A stretch of 64,000 nt of DNA from the NCBI RefSeq assembly GCF_006517255.1, contig NZ_CP041185.1, positions 3,162,001 to 3,226,000 of the forward strand. Reading direction: 5' to 3'. The position numbers were made by a program, and so were the translations under genes. Position 1 is the stretch's first letter, and every line of letters starts with the position of its first letter. The notes below the pieces were generated by a model that saw only the letters and a program-made list of their open reading frames with translations, searched no databases and had not been told where the DNA came from. This document shows positions 36,276 to 47,692 of this stretch, piece after piece. The stretch comes from Janthinobacterium tructae (GTDB taxonomy: Bacteria > Pseudomonadota > Gammaproteobacteria > Burkholderiales > Burkholderiaceae_D).

Positions 36276-36673
36276 AGCCGCTCGCACTGCTGGCATTGCT
36301 CATCGCTGCCGCAGCGATGCTGCCAGCTGCCGCAGCCCCCGTTGCGTCCGTTTCTTGCCCGCAAGCAGCTCCATCGACCTGGAACCTGCCAGCCGCCAGG
36401 CTCGACAGCGTGCGCGTGCTGTCCTATCCGGTGGATCAGCCGCCGACAGACGGTGATGCCTTGCCTATCCTGGCTCCAGCCAGGGAATGGACACGCGCCG
36501 GCACCTTGTATCAACGCTGGGATATCAATTTTGATGCGCCCCAATATCTGTTTCAGGTGGACTGCCTGTATGCCGGTACCGAGCGCTACCTGCGCATGGC
36601 TTTGCCAGGCGTCAAACAGTGCGTCGCAGCCGTTACACAGCGAACGAAAACAGTCAGCTTCCAGTGCAAATAG
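36272..36673 (+). CDS. Exported small protein, candidate immunity partner (STY0301-like)
   Basis: A 133-residue protein with a signal peptide (LALLALLIAAAAMLPAAAAP, cleavage near residue 22) and four Cys residues in the mature part that could form two disulfides (SVSCPQAAP, FQVDCLYAG, VKQCVAAV, SFQCK). It looks like the STY0301 family of small exported proteins. Its 4-bp overlap with the BPSL0067-like gene suggests coupled expression, as for a periplasmic immunity protein that blocks a cell-wall amidase. Function is otherwise unproven. Confidence 0.6.
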   Translation: MKPLALLALLIAAAAMLPAAAAPVASVSCPQAAPSTWNLPAARLDSVRVLSYPVDQPPTDGDALPILAPAREWTRAGTLYQRWDINFDAPQYLFQVDCLYAGTERYLRMALPGVKQCVAAVTQRTKTVSFQCK

Positions 36674-36793
36674 TGCGCTCAGTATCACTCATCAAGCCAC
36701 TCCCCGCAGTTGCGTCAAACAGGCAAAAATCCATTCAGAAATGACTGGTAAGCAAGGTCAGCAAGCGGCAAGCGCGTTCGATGTGCGGCTGCC

Positions 36794-37519
36794 CTACGAT
36801 TGACATATCGCAAGGTAGCGGCCCAGCACCTTGTCCATGCCCAGCTCAAGACATTCGACCACCAGCGCATGGCCGATCGACACTTCCAGGATGCCGGGAA
36901 TGTCCAGGAAGCGCGCCAGGTTGTGCAAATCGAGGTCGTGCCCGGCATTCACCCCCAGGCCCAGCGCCTGTGCCCGCCGCGCCGCCTGCAGATACGTTTC
37001 AAACACGGCATCGGCCTGCGCGCCGCCATAGCTTTCGGCAAACCGTTCCGTGTACAGTTCAACGCGCGCGGCCCCCACCTCGCGCGCCCATTCCAGCGCC
37101 GGGTAATCGGCATCGACAAACAGGCTGACGCGGATGCCCAGGTCGTTCAATTGCGCAATGGCGGGACGCAACAGCGCCGCATGCTGTTCGATGTCCCAGC
37201 CGTGATCGGACGTCAGCTGCCCCGGCATGTCGGGCACCAGCGTGCATTGCGCGGGGCGGGCCTTTCTCACCACATCCAAAAAATCCGCCGCCGGATAGCC
37301 CTCCACATTCAGCTCGCGTCCCCGCTCCGCGCACAGGCGCTGCAACGGAGCAACATCATCGTAGCGCGCATGGCGCTGGTCCGGACGCGGATGCAGGGTG
37401 ATGCCAGCGGCGCCCAGATCGAGAAAGCGCGCGGAAAACGCGAGCAGATCCGGGAAGTTGCGGCCGCGCGAGTTGCGCAGCAGGGCGATCTTATTGACGT
37501 TGACGGAGAGCTGGGTCAT
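36794..37519 (-). CDS. pdxJ: Pyridoxine 5'-phosphate synthase
   Basis: A 241-residue TIM-barrel enzyme that condenses 1-deoxyxylulose 5-phosphate with 3-amino-2-oxopropyl phosphate in vitamin B6 synthesis. Characteristic parts: SVNVNKIALLRNSRG, GITLHPRPDQRHARYDDV, NVEGYPAADFLDVV, RVELYTERFAE and LGVNAGHDLDLHNL. Start 37519 gives the usual length (about 243); the longer frame to 37576 adds nothing conserved. Apparently monocistronic. Confidence 0.95.
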   Translation of the reverse strand: MTQLSVNVNKIALLRNSRGRNFPDLLAFSARFLDLGAAGITLHPRPDQRHARYDDVAPLQRLCAERGRELNVEGYPAADFLDVVRKARPAQCTLVPDMPGQLTSDHGWDIEQHAALLRPAIAQLNDLGIRVSLFVDADYPALEWAREVGAARVELYTERFAESYGGAQADAVFETYLQAARRAQALGLGVNAGHDLDLHNLARFLDIPGILEVSIGHALVVECLELGMDKVLGRYLAICQS

Positions 37520-37643
37520 GGGAGGAATGAAGTGAAAGTGACGGTTCTGGCAGCGATTGTAGCGGATCGCCCGCACAGGGCACGGTCAACCGAACTCGGC
37601 GCTACGTGCTACGATGCAAGACAAGTTCCTTTCAATACATACC

Positions 37644-38357
37644 ATGACCTACCAGCTATTCCTGTTTGACCTGGACGATACCCTGCTCGATTTCAGGGCG
37701 TCCGAAAAACGCTCGTTCCTGCATACCATGCACGAACTGGGCTTGCGCGATGACATCGACAGCCTGTTCACCCAGTACCAGGCGATCAACGTCGATCTGT
37801 GGAAACGTTTCGAAATGGGTACCGTGAGCAAGGACGTCCTGAAGGTGGAGCGTTTCCGCAAGACGTTTGCCCTGAACGGCATCGCCATCGAGCCGGAACT
37901 GGCCAGCCGTTTGTACCTTGAATCCCTGCCGGACACGGTCGTGCTCATCGATGGCGCCAAACAAGTGTGCGAAACGCTGTCACGCATCGGCGAAGTGGGC
38001 ATCATCACCAACGGCGTCGAATCCATCCAGAACCGCCGTATCGCCGCCTCCGGCCTGGGCGATTACATTTCCTTCGTCGCCACTTCGGAAGCATGCGGCC
38101 ACGCCAAGCCGGACGTGCGCTTCTTTGACTACGCCGCCAACATGGCGCGCGCATTCCGCAAAGATACAAGCATCATCATCGGCGACCGCCTGGACGCCGA
38201 CATCCTCGGCGCCAACCGCTACGGCATAGCCAGTTGCTGGTTCAACCCGGACAGCATGGCCAATACCTCGGCCGCCGTCCCCACCTGTGAAGTGGCCAGC
38301 CTGCATGACATCGTGCCGGCGCTGGACATGATGCAAGTCAAGCTGAAACAGGCTTGA
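37644..38357 (+). CDS. HAD hydrolase, YjjG-like 5'-nucleotidase
   Basis: A 237-residue haloacid dehalogenase-fold phosphatase. The nucleophile motif is LFDLDDTLLDF, motif II VGIITNG, motif III Lys in CGHAKPDVRFFDYA and motif IV IIIGDRLDADILGA. Size and motifs match YjjG/YfnB, pyrimidine 5'-nucleotidases that clean non-canonical nucleotides. Start 37644 (MTYQLFLF) is used; ATG 37614 would add ten residues. Substrate inferred from family. Confidence 0.85.
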   Translation: MTYQLFLFDLDDTLLDFRASEKRSFLHTMHELGLRDDIDSLFTQYQAINVDLWKRFEMGTVSKDVLKVERFRKTFALNGIAIEPELASRLYLESLPDTVVLIDGAKQVCETLSRIGEVGIITNGVESIQNRRIAASGLGDYISFVATSEACGHAKPDVRFFDYAANMARAFRKDTSIIIGDRLDADILGANRYGIASCWFNPDSMANTSAAVPTCEVASLHDIVPALDMMQVKLKQA

Positions 38358-38449
38358 TCTTCCACAAGCGCACCGATGTCGAGCAACTGCTCGTGTGAAA
38401 AGCAGGCGTGACGGCAAGTACCCTGCCCGCCTGATTGCGCGTCAAGAAG

Positions 38450-38785
38450 TCAATCGCGCGTCAGCACTTCCAGCAATTCAATCTCGAAGATCAAATTGGA
38501 GTTTGGCGGTATCAAACCCACCTGCCGCTCGCCATACGCCAGATGCGCCGGCACCCACAGCTTGCGCGTGCCACCGACCTGCATGCCGTGCAAACCCAGA
38601 ATCCAGCCCTGGATGACCTTGTTATTGCTCAACACACAGCGAAAAGGCTCGCCCCGCTTGTGCGACGAATCAAACTCCGTGCTATCTTCCAGCCAGCCCC
38701 GGTAATGGGTAGTAATCAGCGCACCGCGTGCCGCCGCCCTGCCGTCGCCGACGACGCTATCTTCAATCTTCACTTCAGCTGTCAT
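38450..38785 (-). CDS. FKBP-type peptidyl-prolyl cis-trans isomerase
   Basis: A 111-residue single-domain FKBP without signal peptide. It has TTHYRGWLEDSTEFDSSHKRGEPF, VIQGWILGLHGMQVGGTRKLWVPAHLAYGER and IPPNSNLIFEIELLEV, the full set of FKBP core residues including the Trp-Ile-Tyr pocket. It should catalyse proline isomerisation in the cytoplasm. It is convergent with the YjjG-like gene, with 92 bp between the two stops. Confidence 0.92.
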   Translation of the reverse strand: MTAEVKIEDSVVGDGRAAARGALITTHYRGWLEDSTEFDSSHKRGEPFRCVLSNNKVIQGWILGLHGMQVGGTRKLWVPAHLAYGERQVGLIPPNSNLIFEIELLEVLTRD

Positions 38786-39041
38786 GTCGAATTACCCCTC
38801 ATCAAATCGCGACGCCGCGATTGTACGTCAGCATGAAAAAGCCCCGCCAGTAAGCTGTCGGGGCATGATGCGATGCGAGAGTGCGATCGGCCTCGATGGC
38901 GCAAACAAAAACCGAGAAGGCATGAGCTCAATGTTTATATTCAAAATCTCTTCGACGACATCATGAAGAAATACGGAAGAAGTGGAATGAATTTTTAAAA
39001 CATCAGACTCCATTCAATCACGATTGCCTCGCTATTTTATT

Positions 39042-39422
39042 TTATTCGAGAGCGGAAGTGCGCACGAACCTATCATCCTGATAAATAATTCTGTCATTAA
39101 CAATCATGAGCGTATGCTTCGTCATGCCAACATACACACCCACCTTGTTTTTCGCGTTATATTCGTATGATGCACACCAGCCGAATATCTCTTGTCCAAT
39201 GCCTTTCTTTTTAACGCACTTCTCCGGTTCTGACACCGATAAATCAAGCACGCTGGAGGGTTCGAACAGGGTACGCGCAAAATGAGGGCGCAGGATTTTC
39301 TCGATATCTTCAGGCTTCTTACCAAAATTCTCGCTAGCCAATTGCTCTGAAGATAGAGGTGCCAGATTTTCACATCCGGAAAGCGCAATAACAGCAATAA
39401 GAGCAACCAAATATTTCATCAT
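39042..39422 (-). CDS. Putative lipoprotein of unknown function
   Basis: A 126-residue exported protein with a lipoprotein signal: KYLVALIAVIALSGCEN, lipobox LSGC. The mature part has LSSEQLASENFGKKPEDIEKIL, two Cys and a C-terminal beta-rich domain (VGVYVGMTKHTLMIVNDRIIYQD). No family was recognised. AAAGG about nine bases before ATG 39422 supports this start, with ATG 39419 also in frame. The gene and its flanks are AT-rich compared with neighbours. The 256 bp between it and the FKBP gene show no feature. Confidence 0.65.
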   Translation of the reverse strand: MMKYLVALIAVIALSGCENLAPLSSEQLASENFGKKPEDIEKILRPHFARTLFEPSSVLDLSVSEPEKCVKKKGIGQEIFGWCASYEYNAKNKVGVYVGMTKHTLMIVNDRIIYQDDRFVRTSALE

Positions 39423-39510
39423 TTTCTTGCCTTTCACCATAAGGAAATAAAAAACCCATGGCAATATTCTAAGTTGTTTCTTATTTAAAATGTTAGGTAC
39501 GCATCAAAAA

Positions 39511-39546
39511 ATAAAAAAAGCCCCTGCAGTTTCCTGCAGGGGCTTC
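39511..39546 (-). terminator. Terminator of the tRNA-Ile gene
   Basis: A perfect 12-bp stem, AAGCCCCTGCAG (39518-39529) with CTGCAGGGGCTT (39534-39545), loop TTTC. On the minus strand it is followed by a run of seven T, then ATTTTTTGATG. It lies just after the 3' end of the tRNA. Confidence 0.95.
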
Positions 39547-39566
39547 ATTCTATTACCACTAAATTC

Positions 39567-39645
<79 letters not shown>

Positions 39646-39753
39646 GGGGGACTGCGGCGTGGCGGCGTTATTGAAACCGCCTCGCGCGGCCGTTTTGGAA
39701 ACGGACACGCGAGGATAGGGGTATCAGGGGCGCACGTCAAGCCCTATTGGCTT

Positions 39754-41994
<2,241 letters not shown>

Positions 41995-42458
41995 AGGCGC
42001 TTTCGATTACACAACGACTTGCTTTACGGTGGATTAGGATAAAGTTTGCTGCCAGTTCCCTGTCTACCTGCGGGAACCACCATCTTCGAACCTGCCGACA
42101 ACGCAAATCCGACACTGTTACGTTACTTACACCTCATCGGCCACGATCCGCGGGAAGCGCAGCAATTCCTGTCCACCGGCTGTTGCCAGCCGCCTCGGCA
42201 AAAATTCCTGCATCGACCGCGTTGGGAGCGAGAGCCTGGCGCGGCTTGCCAGCGTCTGCGAGCCTTGCCCGCAACGCTGAAAACGCCAGTTGGCCCTGGC
42301 TGCCGACACGATCCACCGCGCCGATCAAGAGCCTAACTTACTGAAAACAAATACTATTTACGAAACAGAACTAGCTTGCCAAAGCACACAATACTTAGCA
42401 TTTAATTATAGCACGCGAAAAATGTTTTTCCAGTGCGCGCCATACCCCCAGAGCAAGA
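41995..42458 (-). other. Long leader between dnaG and rpoD
   Basis: A 464-bp gap. Its dnaG-proximal 90 bp are AT-rich and contain the promoter listed at 42405-42432. The rest would be an untranslated leader of about 400 nt on the rpoD mRNA. Frames in it are short and look like shadows. No known riboswitch was recognised. Confidence 0.5.
42405..42432 (-). promoter_or_regulatory. Candidate sigma-70 promoter for rpoD
   Basis: On the minus strand, -35 TGGAAA (42432-42427), spacer 16 bp, -10 TATAAT (42410-42405). The -10 is a perfect consensus match. Transcription would begin near 42398 and give a ~400-nt leader before rpoD. Confidence 0.55.
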
Positions 42459-44255
42459 TTAGCGATTCACCAACTCGGCATCGCGTTCACGCTCCAACTC
42501 GCCTTGCTCCTGCGTGATTTCGCGGTAGCGTACACCAATTTTCTCGGATGGCAAACCCGACGCAAACAATTGCTGCAATTCCGCCTTCAATGCATTCAAT
42601 TTGATCTCGCGGATGGTGCTCACCAGCCACGACAATTCGCTGTCGTAATCGGATTCCGTGCCGGCCGCAATCTCGCCGATGATCTCGTCGTATTCGCTGC
42701 CCAGCTCCTTCAACTGCTGCGCCAGCGCGGCGAAACTGCCATGCTCGCCCAGCGCCTGCCCCACGGCCACCAGCTGCCCCAGGCTGTGGGCGGCATCCGG
42801 TCCCAGGTGCTGGAAAGCGGTCAGGGCGGCTTCGTCGATGCGCAGGCTCAGGGGCGGATGCGCCACCAGCATGCGCATGATCTTCAATTCCAGTCCCACG
42901 GGCACGGGGCGGCCCGATTTCGGCGGCGCGCGGCGCGCCACGGCAACGGGTTTCGCCAACTCGAACAGGGCTTCGATCTCGGCCGGCGTGGACTGCGTCA
43001 GCTGCGCCAGGCCGCGCACGATCTGCAGGCGAAGGGACGACGGCGCCATCAGCTGCAGCAGGGGCTTGGCGTCGAACTGCACGCGGGCACGCCCTTCCGG
43101 TTCCGACAAATCATGCTCGCCCGACACTTCTTTCAGCAAGAATTGCGACAGCGGCATGGCTTCATGCACTTGCTGCTCAAAACCTTCGGTGCCGAATTCG
43201 CGGATATAGCTATCCGGATCATGTTCCGACGGCAGGAACAGGAATTTAATCGTCTTGTTATCCGACACGTGGGCCAGGCTCGCTTCCAGCGCCCGGCGGG
43301 CGGCGCGGCGGCCGGCCTTGTCGCCGTCAAAGCTGAAAATCACGTTATCGGTCTGGCGCAGCAGTTTTTGTACGTGGGTGGGCGTGCACGCCGTGCCCAG
43401 GGTCGCCACCGCCTGCGGGAAACCCATCTGCGCCAGCGCCACCACGTCCATATAACCCTCCGTCACCAGCACATAGCCGGCATCGCGGATGGCCTGGCGC
43501 GCCTCGAACAAGCCATATAGTTCGAAACCCTTGGAAAACAAGGGGGTTTCCGGCGAGTTCAGGTATTTCGGCTCACCGTGGTCGAGCACGCGACCACCAA
43601 AGGCGATGACCTGGCCCTTGGTATTACGGATAGGAAACATGATGCGCTCGCGGAAACGGTCATAGCGCTTGCGGTTATTGCCCTCTTCATCGACCTTGTC
43701 GATCACGAGACCGGCCTCGGCCAGGGCCGTCACGTCGTAATCGGGGAAGACGGAACGTAAATTATCCCAGCCGCCGGGCGCAAAACCCATGCCGAAGCGA
43801 GCGGCCACTTCGCCCGTCAAGCCCCGGTTCTTCAGGTAGGCGATGGCTTCCGGTGCGTGGCGCAACTGGCCACGGTAGTAATCGCAGGCCTGCGTCATGG
43901 CGTCGGACAGGGCCAAGCTTTGCGCCTGGATCTGCGCGCGCTGGGCCGGCGGGATCTTGTCATCCGCTTCCGGCACGACCATGCCCACGTTCTGCGCCAG
44001 ATCCTTGACGGCGTCGACAAAGCCCATGCCCGAGTATTCGATCAGGAAGCCGATCGAGGTGCCATGCGCGCCACAGCCGAAGCAGTGGTAGAACTGCTTG
44101 GTGGGGCTGACGGTAAAGCTGGGCGATTTTTCACTGTGGAATGGGCACAAACCCATGAAATTGGCGCCACCTTTTTTCAGTTGCACATAGCGGCCCACCA
44201 CATCGACGATATCGACGCGGTTGAGCAAATCGGAAATGAAGGATTGAGGTATCAC
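42459..44255 (-). CDS. dnaG: DNA primase
   Basis: A 598-residue primase that lays RNA primers at the fork. The N-terminal CHC2 zinc site is CPFHSEKSPSF...YHCFGCGAHG. The RNA polymerase domain with TOPRIM motifs has LVTEGYMDVVAL and FSFDGDKAGRRAARRAL. A C-terminal DnaB-binding helical domain follows. It starts with GTG at 44255. It lies between yqeY and rpoD in the macromolecular synthesis operon. Confidence 0.96.
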   Translation of the reverse strand: MIPQSFISDLLNRVDIVDVVGRYVQLKKGGANFMGLCPFHSEKSPSFTVSPTKQFYHCFGCGAHGTSIGFLIEYSGMGFVDAVKDLAQNVGMVVPEADDKIPPAQRAQIQAQSLALSDAMTQACDYYRGQLRHAPEAIAYLKNRGLTGEVAARFGMGFAPGGWDNLRSVFPDYDVTALAEAGLVIDKVDEEGNNRKRYDRFRERIMFPIRNTKGQVIAFGGRVLDHGEPKYLNSPETPLFSKGFELYGLFEARQAIRDAGYVLVTEGYMDVVALAQMGFPQAVATLGTACTPTHVQKLLRQTDNVIFSFDGDKAGRRAARRALEASLAHVSDNKTIKFLFLPSEHDPDSYIREFGTEGFEQQVHEAMPLSQFLLKEVSGEHDLSEPEGRARVQFDAKPLLQLMAPSSLRLQIVRGLAQLTQSTPAEIEALFELAKPVAVARRAPPKSGRPVPVGLELKIMRMLVAHPPLSLRIDEAALTAFQHLGPDAAHSLGQLVAVGQALGEHGSFAALAQQLKELGSEYDEIIGEIAAGTESDYDSELSWLVSTIREIKLNALKAELQQLFASGLPSEKIGVRYREITQEQGELERERDAELVNR

Positions 44256-44341
44256 TGGCTAGGGCGGGTCTTGTTATAGGTCAGACTATACTACCGCACG
44301 TGGCCTGAGGTTGAGCCAGGTCAACGTGTGGGCTGTTAAGA

Positions 44342-44367
44342 GGCTGCCAGCGCGACGGCTGGCAGCC
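44342..44367 (-). terminator. Hairpin between yqeY and dnaG
   Basis: GGCTGCCAGC (44342-44351) pairs with GCTGGCAGCC (44358-44367). On the minus strand it is followed by TCTTAAC with no T-run, so it may be a weak terminator or an mRNA processing/stability element that sets the yqeY to dnaG ratio. Confidence 0.55.
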
Positions 44368-44385
44368 CTTGCTACTATTGCATGC

Positions 44386-44838
44386 TTACGCTGCCGGCGT
44401 CAGGGCTTTCTTGACCAGGGCGGACACCACCGTCATGTCGGCGCGACCGGCCAGCTTCGGCTTGACGATGGCCATGACCTTGCCCATATCTTGCGGACCG
44501 GCGGCGCCCGAGGCGGCCACGGCGGCAGCCACTTCGGCCGCCACTTCTTCATCCGACAGGCCTGCAGGCATGTAGCCCGCCAGGTGCACCAGCTCGGCTT
44601 TTTCGATGTCGGCCAGGTCGGCACGGCCACCGGCTTCGAACTGGGTGATCGAATCCTTGCGCTGCTTGATCATTTTTTCCACGATGGCCGTCACGTGGGC
44701 ATCCGTCAATTCGATGCGCTCGTCGACTTCCTTGCGCTTGATTTCCGCCAGCAACAGGCGAATCGTGCCCAGCTTGCCCGCTTCCTTGGCGCGCATGGCG
44801 TTTTTCATGTCTTCGGTAATTTGTTCTTTCAAGCTCAT
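44386..44838 (-). CDS. yqeY: GatB/YqeY domain protein
   Basis: A 150-residue protein made of the helical YqeY domain, which is also found at the C-terminus of GatB and binds tRNA there. It has SLKEQITEDMKNAMRAKEAGKLGTIRLL, then IEKAELVHLAGYMPAGLSDEEV and DMGKVMAIVKPKLAGRADM. Stand-alone YqeY function is not established. Its place between rpsU and dnaG is common in beta- and gammaproteobacteria. Confidence 0.92.
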   Translation of the reverse strand: MSLKEQITEDMKNAMRAKEAGKLGTIRLLLAEIKRKEVDERIELTDAHVTAIVEKMIKQRKDSITQFEAGGRADLADIEKAELVHLAGYMPAGLSDEEVAAEVAAAVAASGAAGPQDMGKVMAIVKPKLAGRADMTVVSALVKKALTPAA

Positions 44839-44904
44839 GGCAATCCTCGTGTTGGTAAGTGGGCTAGCTGCTCGTGTGTGCGCTCCAAGCAGGCAGCCAC
44901 AAAA

Positions 44905-44937
44905 GCGAAAACCCGCTGCGGCGAACCGGAGCGGGTA
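44905..44937 (-). terminator. Attenuator/terminator after rpsU
   Basis: ACCCGCT (44911-44917) pairs with AGCGGGT (44930-44936). On the minus strand it is followed by TTTTCGCTTTTGTGG. It lies about 95 bp after the rpsU stop, and in analogy with the E. coli operon would reduce read-through into yqeY-dnaG. Confidence 0.65.
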
Positions 44938-45032
44938 TGCGACTCATCTGAAGTATCACTCCAGGCGAATCAAAACAAAACCCGTGGCGAACAATGCGCC
45001 GAACTACCCGGGTTGGTTCTGACTGAACAGTC

Positions 45033-45245
45033 TTAGAATAATTTTTTCGGCAGTTGTTGGCTGCGGATGCGTTTGTAATGACGCTTTACAGCAGCTGCCA
45101 GCTTGCGCTTGCGCTCAGCTGTTGGCTTTTCGTAGAATTCGCGTGCGCGCAATTCGGTCAGCAGACCCGTTTTTTCGATGGTGCGTTTGAAGCGACGCAT
45201 TGCGACTTCGAACGGCTCGTTTTCTTTAAGGCGAATAGTGGTCAT
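45033..45245 (-). CDS. rpsU: 30S ribosomal protein S21
   Basis: A 70-residue basic protein, [20 protein letters not shown] at the start and [17 protein letters not shown] at the end, full-length S21. It sits at the head of the macromolecular synthesis operon. Its promoter must lie in the 183 bp up to 45428; no convincing hexamer pair was chosen. Confidence 0.97.
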   Translation of the reverse strand: MTTIRLKENEPFEVAMRRFKRTIEKTGLLTELRAREFYEKPTAERKRKLAAAVKRHYKRIRSQQLPKKLF

Positions 45246-45428
45246 GTAAAATTCAAACCGTTGAGGTGGTGTATAGGAAGAGATAGATAGTAGCAGCTTT
45301 TATTCGGAAAGGGAAGCCCCTCCCCCACTTGCGTGCGGCATGCGGCCTGCGATCGCTGCCGGAATGTGGCGTAAACCACGCACCGGGGCCGGCGCACCGG
45401 GCGCCAGAACCCAATACTACAGAGTTGC

Positions 45429-46643
45429 TTATTGCAAGGCAATACCTGCCGCCACACCGGAAGCCCAGGCCCACTGGAAGTTGTAGCCGCCCAGCCAGCC
45501 CGTCACGTCGACCGCTTCGCCGATGAAGTACAGGCCCGGCACCTTGTTGGCCATCATGGTCTGCTGCGACAGTTCGCGCGTGTCGATGCCGCCCCGTGTC
45601 ACTTCGGCCTTGCGGTAGCCTTCGGAGCCGTTCGGCACAATGGACCAGGCATTGATGGCCTGCCCCAGCTTGCGCAGCTGGGTGTCGGGCATGTCGGCGA
45701 TGCGCGCATCCGGGGCCAGGCCGTTGACGGTCAGCAAGCAGTCAGCCAGGCGCTGCGGCAGCCATTGCGCGACGATATTGCCCAACTGCTTCTTCAAGGT
45801 GCCCTTGCCTTCGATCAAGGTCTGCGCCACGTCCACTTCCGGCAGCAGGTTGATGACGATGGGCTCGCCCGGCAGCCAGTAACTGGAAATTTGCAAAATT
45901 GCCGGACCGGACAGGCCGCGATGGGTAAATAACAAATCTTCGCGGAAACGCGCACCCGTTGCCTTGCGGCCTTTCAGGCTGCCCGTTTCCACATCCACTT
46001 CCAGGGCGATGCCGGACAGTTCCGCGAACGGCGCCCAGCTGTCCGCATCGAACGTCAGCGGCACCAGGGCCGGACGCGGCTCGACCATCATCAGATCGAA
46101 TTGCTTGGCGATGCGGTAGGCAAAATCCGTGGCGCCGATCTTCGGGATCGACAGCCCGCCCGTGGCGATGACGATGCTGGCCGTCTCGATGTCGCCGCCA
46201 TCGGTCTGCAGCACGAAGCCACCATCAGCTTGCTGGGCAACATTGTCGATCTTGCACGGCATGCGCCAGTGCACGCCGCCAGCGGCGCACTCGTCCTTGA
46301 GCATGTCGATGATCTGCTCGGCCGATTCATTGCAGAATTGCTGGCCCTTGTGCTTCTCGTGGTAGCCGATGCGGTATTTTTTCACCAGCGCGAGGAAATC
46401 CTGCGGCGTATAGCGCGACAGCGCGCTTTTGCAGAAATGCGGATTTTCCGAGAGGAAATTTTGCGGAGTGGCGTTAATATTAGTGAAATTACACCGTCCA
46501 CCACCCGAGATGCGGATCTTTTCGGCCAGCTTGGCCGCGTGATCGATCAACACCACGCGCTTGCCTTGCTGGGCGGCAACAGCCGCACACATCATGCCGG
46601 CCGCGCCCGCGCCGATCACTGCCACATCAAATTGTTTTGCCAT
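45429..46643 (-). CDS. BaiN/YhiN/HI0933-family FAD-dependent oxidoreductase
   Basis: A 404-residue flavoprotein. The FAD-binding dinucleotide fold is FDVAVIGAGAAGMMCAAVAAQQG, followed by RISGGGRCNFTNIN, the hallmark of the HI0933 family, and the C-terminal GLYFIGEAVDVTGWLGGYNFQWAWASG. The physiological substrate is not known for most members. GGAA six bases before ATG 46643 sets the start; the frame up to 46658 adds five residues. Monocistronic. Confidence 0.9.
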   Translation of the reverse strand: MAKQFDVAVIGAGAAGMMCAAVAAQQGKRVVLIDHAAKLAEKIRISGGGRCNFTNINATPQNFLSENPHFCKSALSRYTPQDFLALVKKYRIGYHEKHKGQQFCNESAEQIIDMLKDECAAGGVHWRMPCKIDNVAQQADGGFVLQTDGGDIETASIVIATGGLSIPKIGATDFAYRIAKQFDLMMVEPRPALVPLTFDADSWAPFAELSGIALEVDVETGSLKGRKATGARFREDLLFTHRGLSGPAILQISSYWLPGEPIVINLLPEVDVAQTLIEGKGTLKKQLGNIVAQWLPQRLADCLLTVNGLAPDARIADMPDTQLRKLGQAINAWSIVPNGSEGYRKAEVTRGGIDTRELSQQTMMANKVPGLYFIGEAVDVTGWLGGYNFQWAWASGVAAGIALQ

Positions 46644-46699
46644 AAGAATTCCGCTCACCGCTGATTACAAAGACGCCATTGTAAACTGCGGCGAGGCGG

Positions 46700-47692
46700 C
46701 TAGCGCGGCCGTGCAGCAATCTGCCGCGATGCCATCAGGCATTGCTCCACTTGCCCGGCGATCGACGGCGGCACGGGCACCTCGCCGCGCAGCACGGCAG
46801 CGATCCAGGCGGCCGTGGTGGCCGCATCGCGCTCGGCGGGCAGATGCGGCAACTCGTCCACCAGCAACTGCTTTTCCACCAGCACCGTGCGTTCGCTCCC
46901 GTGAAACCAGTCGATCTGCTGCGCCTTGTTGGCGTTGGCCACCGTCTCGCCTTCCGTACCGCGCATCAGGAAAGCATCGCCGCGCGCAGGATCAGAGGCA
47001 GTCAGGAAATATTCGCCGAGCATTTCCAGGTATTCCGGGTGCGTGTACGACACCAGGCGCAGGGCCGGCCCGGCGAACGGCTGCATGATCTTCACCAGGG
47101 TATGCGTGGAATTGCGCACGCCCAGCACGCGTCGCAGCGACAGCATGTGTGCCAGGCGCGGCGCCAGTGATGCTATGGACAAAAAGGCGGCTTCCCCGCG
47201 CATCATGGCGGCCTCGGCTTGCGCATGGTCCGCCGAGGCGGGCACGCCCAGCGCGGCCAGCACTTCTGCGGTGGTGATGCGGCCGGGGTCGCTCGTCACG
47301 CCATGCACGAGCACGGGCGCCCCCGCGCGCGCCAGCAGCAGCGCCAGCAAGGCCGTCAGATTGGCCATCTTGCGCGCGCCGTTATAGCTGGGAATGATGA
47401 TCGGCGCAAATTCACCTGCCGGCGCGACCAGCGGGGCGAACGACGCTTCGGCCGCATCGAGGAAACCGGCGATCTCGTCCACGGACTCACCCTTGATGCG
47501 CATCGATAACAAAATGCCGCCCAGTTCCAGGTCCGACACGCGGCCCTCGAGCATGGCGCGGTACAGGGCGCTAGCGTCCATGCGCGTCATGCTGCGCGCG
47601 CCGTTCTTGCCGCGTCCTATTTCTTTGATGAAACGTGCAGCGGGGAATGGCTCACCGGCCACATCGGCATGGGGGATGGAAACAGTCGTCAT
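46700..47692 (-). CDS. ybiB: YbiB/TrpD2-family nucleic-acid-binding protein
   Basis: A 330-residue protein with the fold of anthranilate phosphoribosyltransferase: FIKEIGRGKNGARSMTRMDA at the start, SYNGARKMANLTALLALLLARAG replacing the PRPP loop, and VLGVRNSTHTLVKIMQPF. The TrpD catalytic GTGGD motif is altered, as in YbiB/TrpD2, which bind DNA/RNA without such activity and are SOS-linked in E. coli. A true TrpD is unlikely, as no trp genes are nearby. Confidence 0.85.
   Translation of the reverse strand: MTTVSIPHADVAGEPFPAARFIKEIGRGKNGARSMTRMDASALYRAMLEGRVSDLELGGILLSMRIKGESVDEIAGFLDAAEASFAPLVAPAGEFAPIIIPSYNGARKMANLTALLALLLARAGAPVLVHGVTSDPGRITTAEVLAALGVPASADHAQAEAAMMRGEAAFLSIASLAPRLAHMLSLRRVLGVRNSTHTLVKIMQPFAGPALRLVSYTHPEYLEMLGEYFLTASDPARGDAFLMRGTEGETVANANKAQQIDWFHGSERTVLVEKQLLVDELPHLPAERDAATTAAWIAAVLRGEVPVPPSIAGQVEQCLMASRQIAARPR

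Noticed and set aside
46700..47692. Anthranilate phosphoribosyltransferase (trpD)
   Set aside because: The PRPP-binding glycine-rich motif is changed and no trp genes are near; YbiB/TrpD2 fits better.
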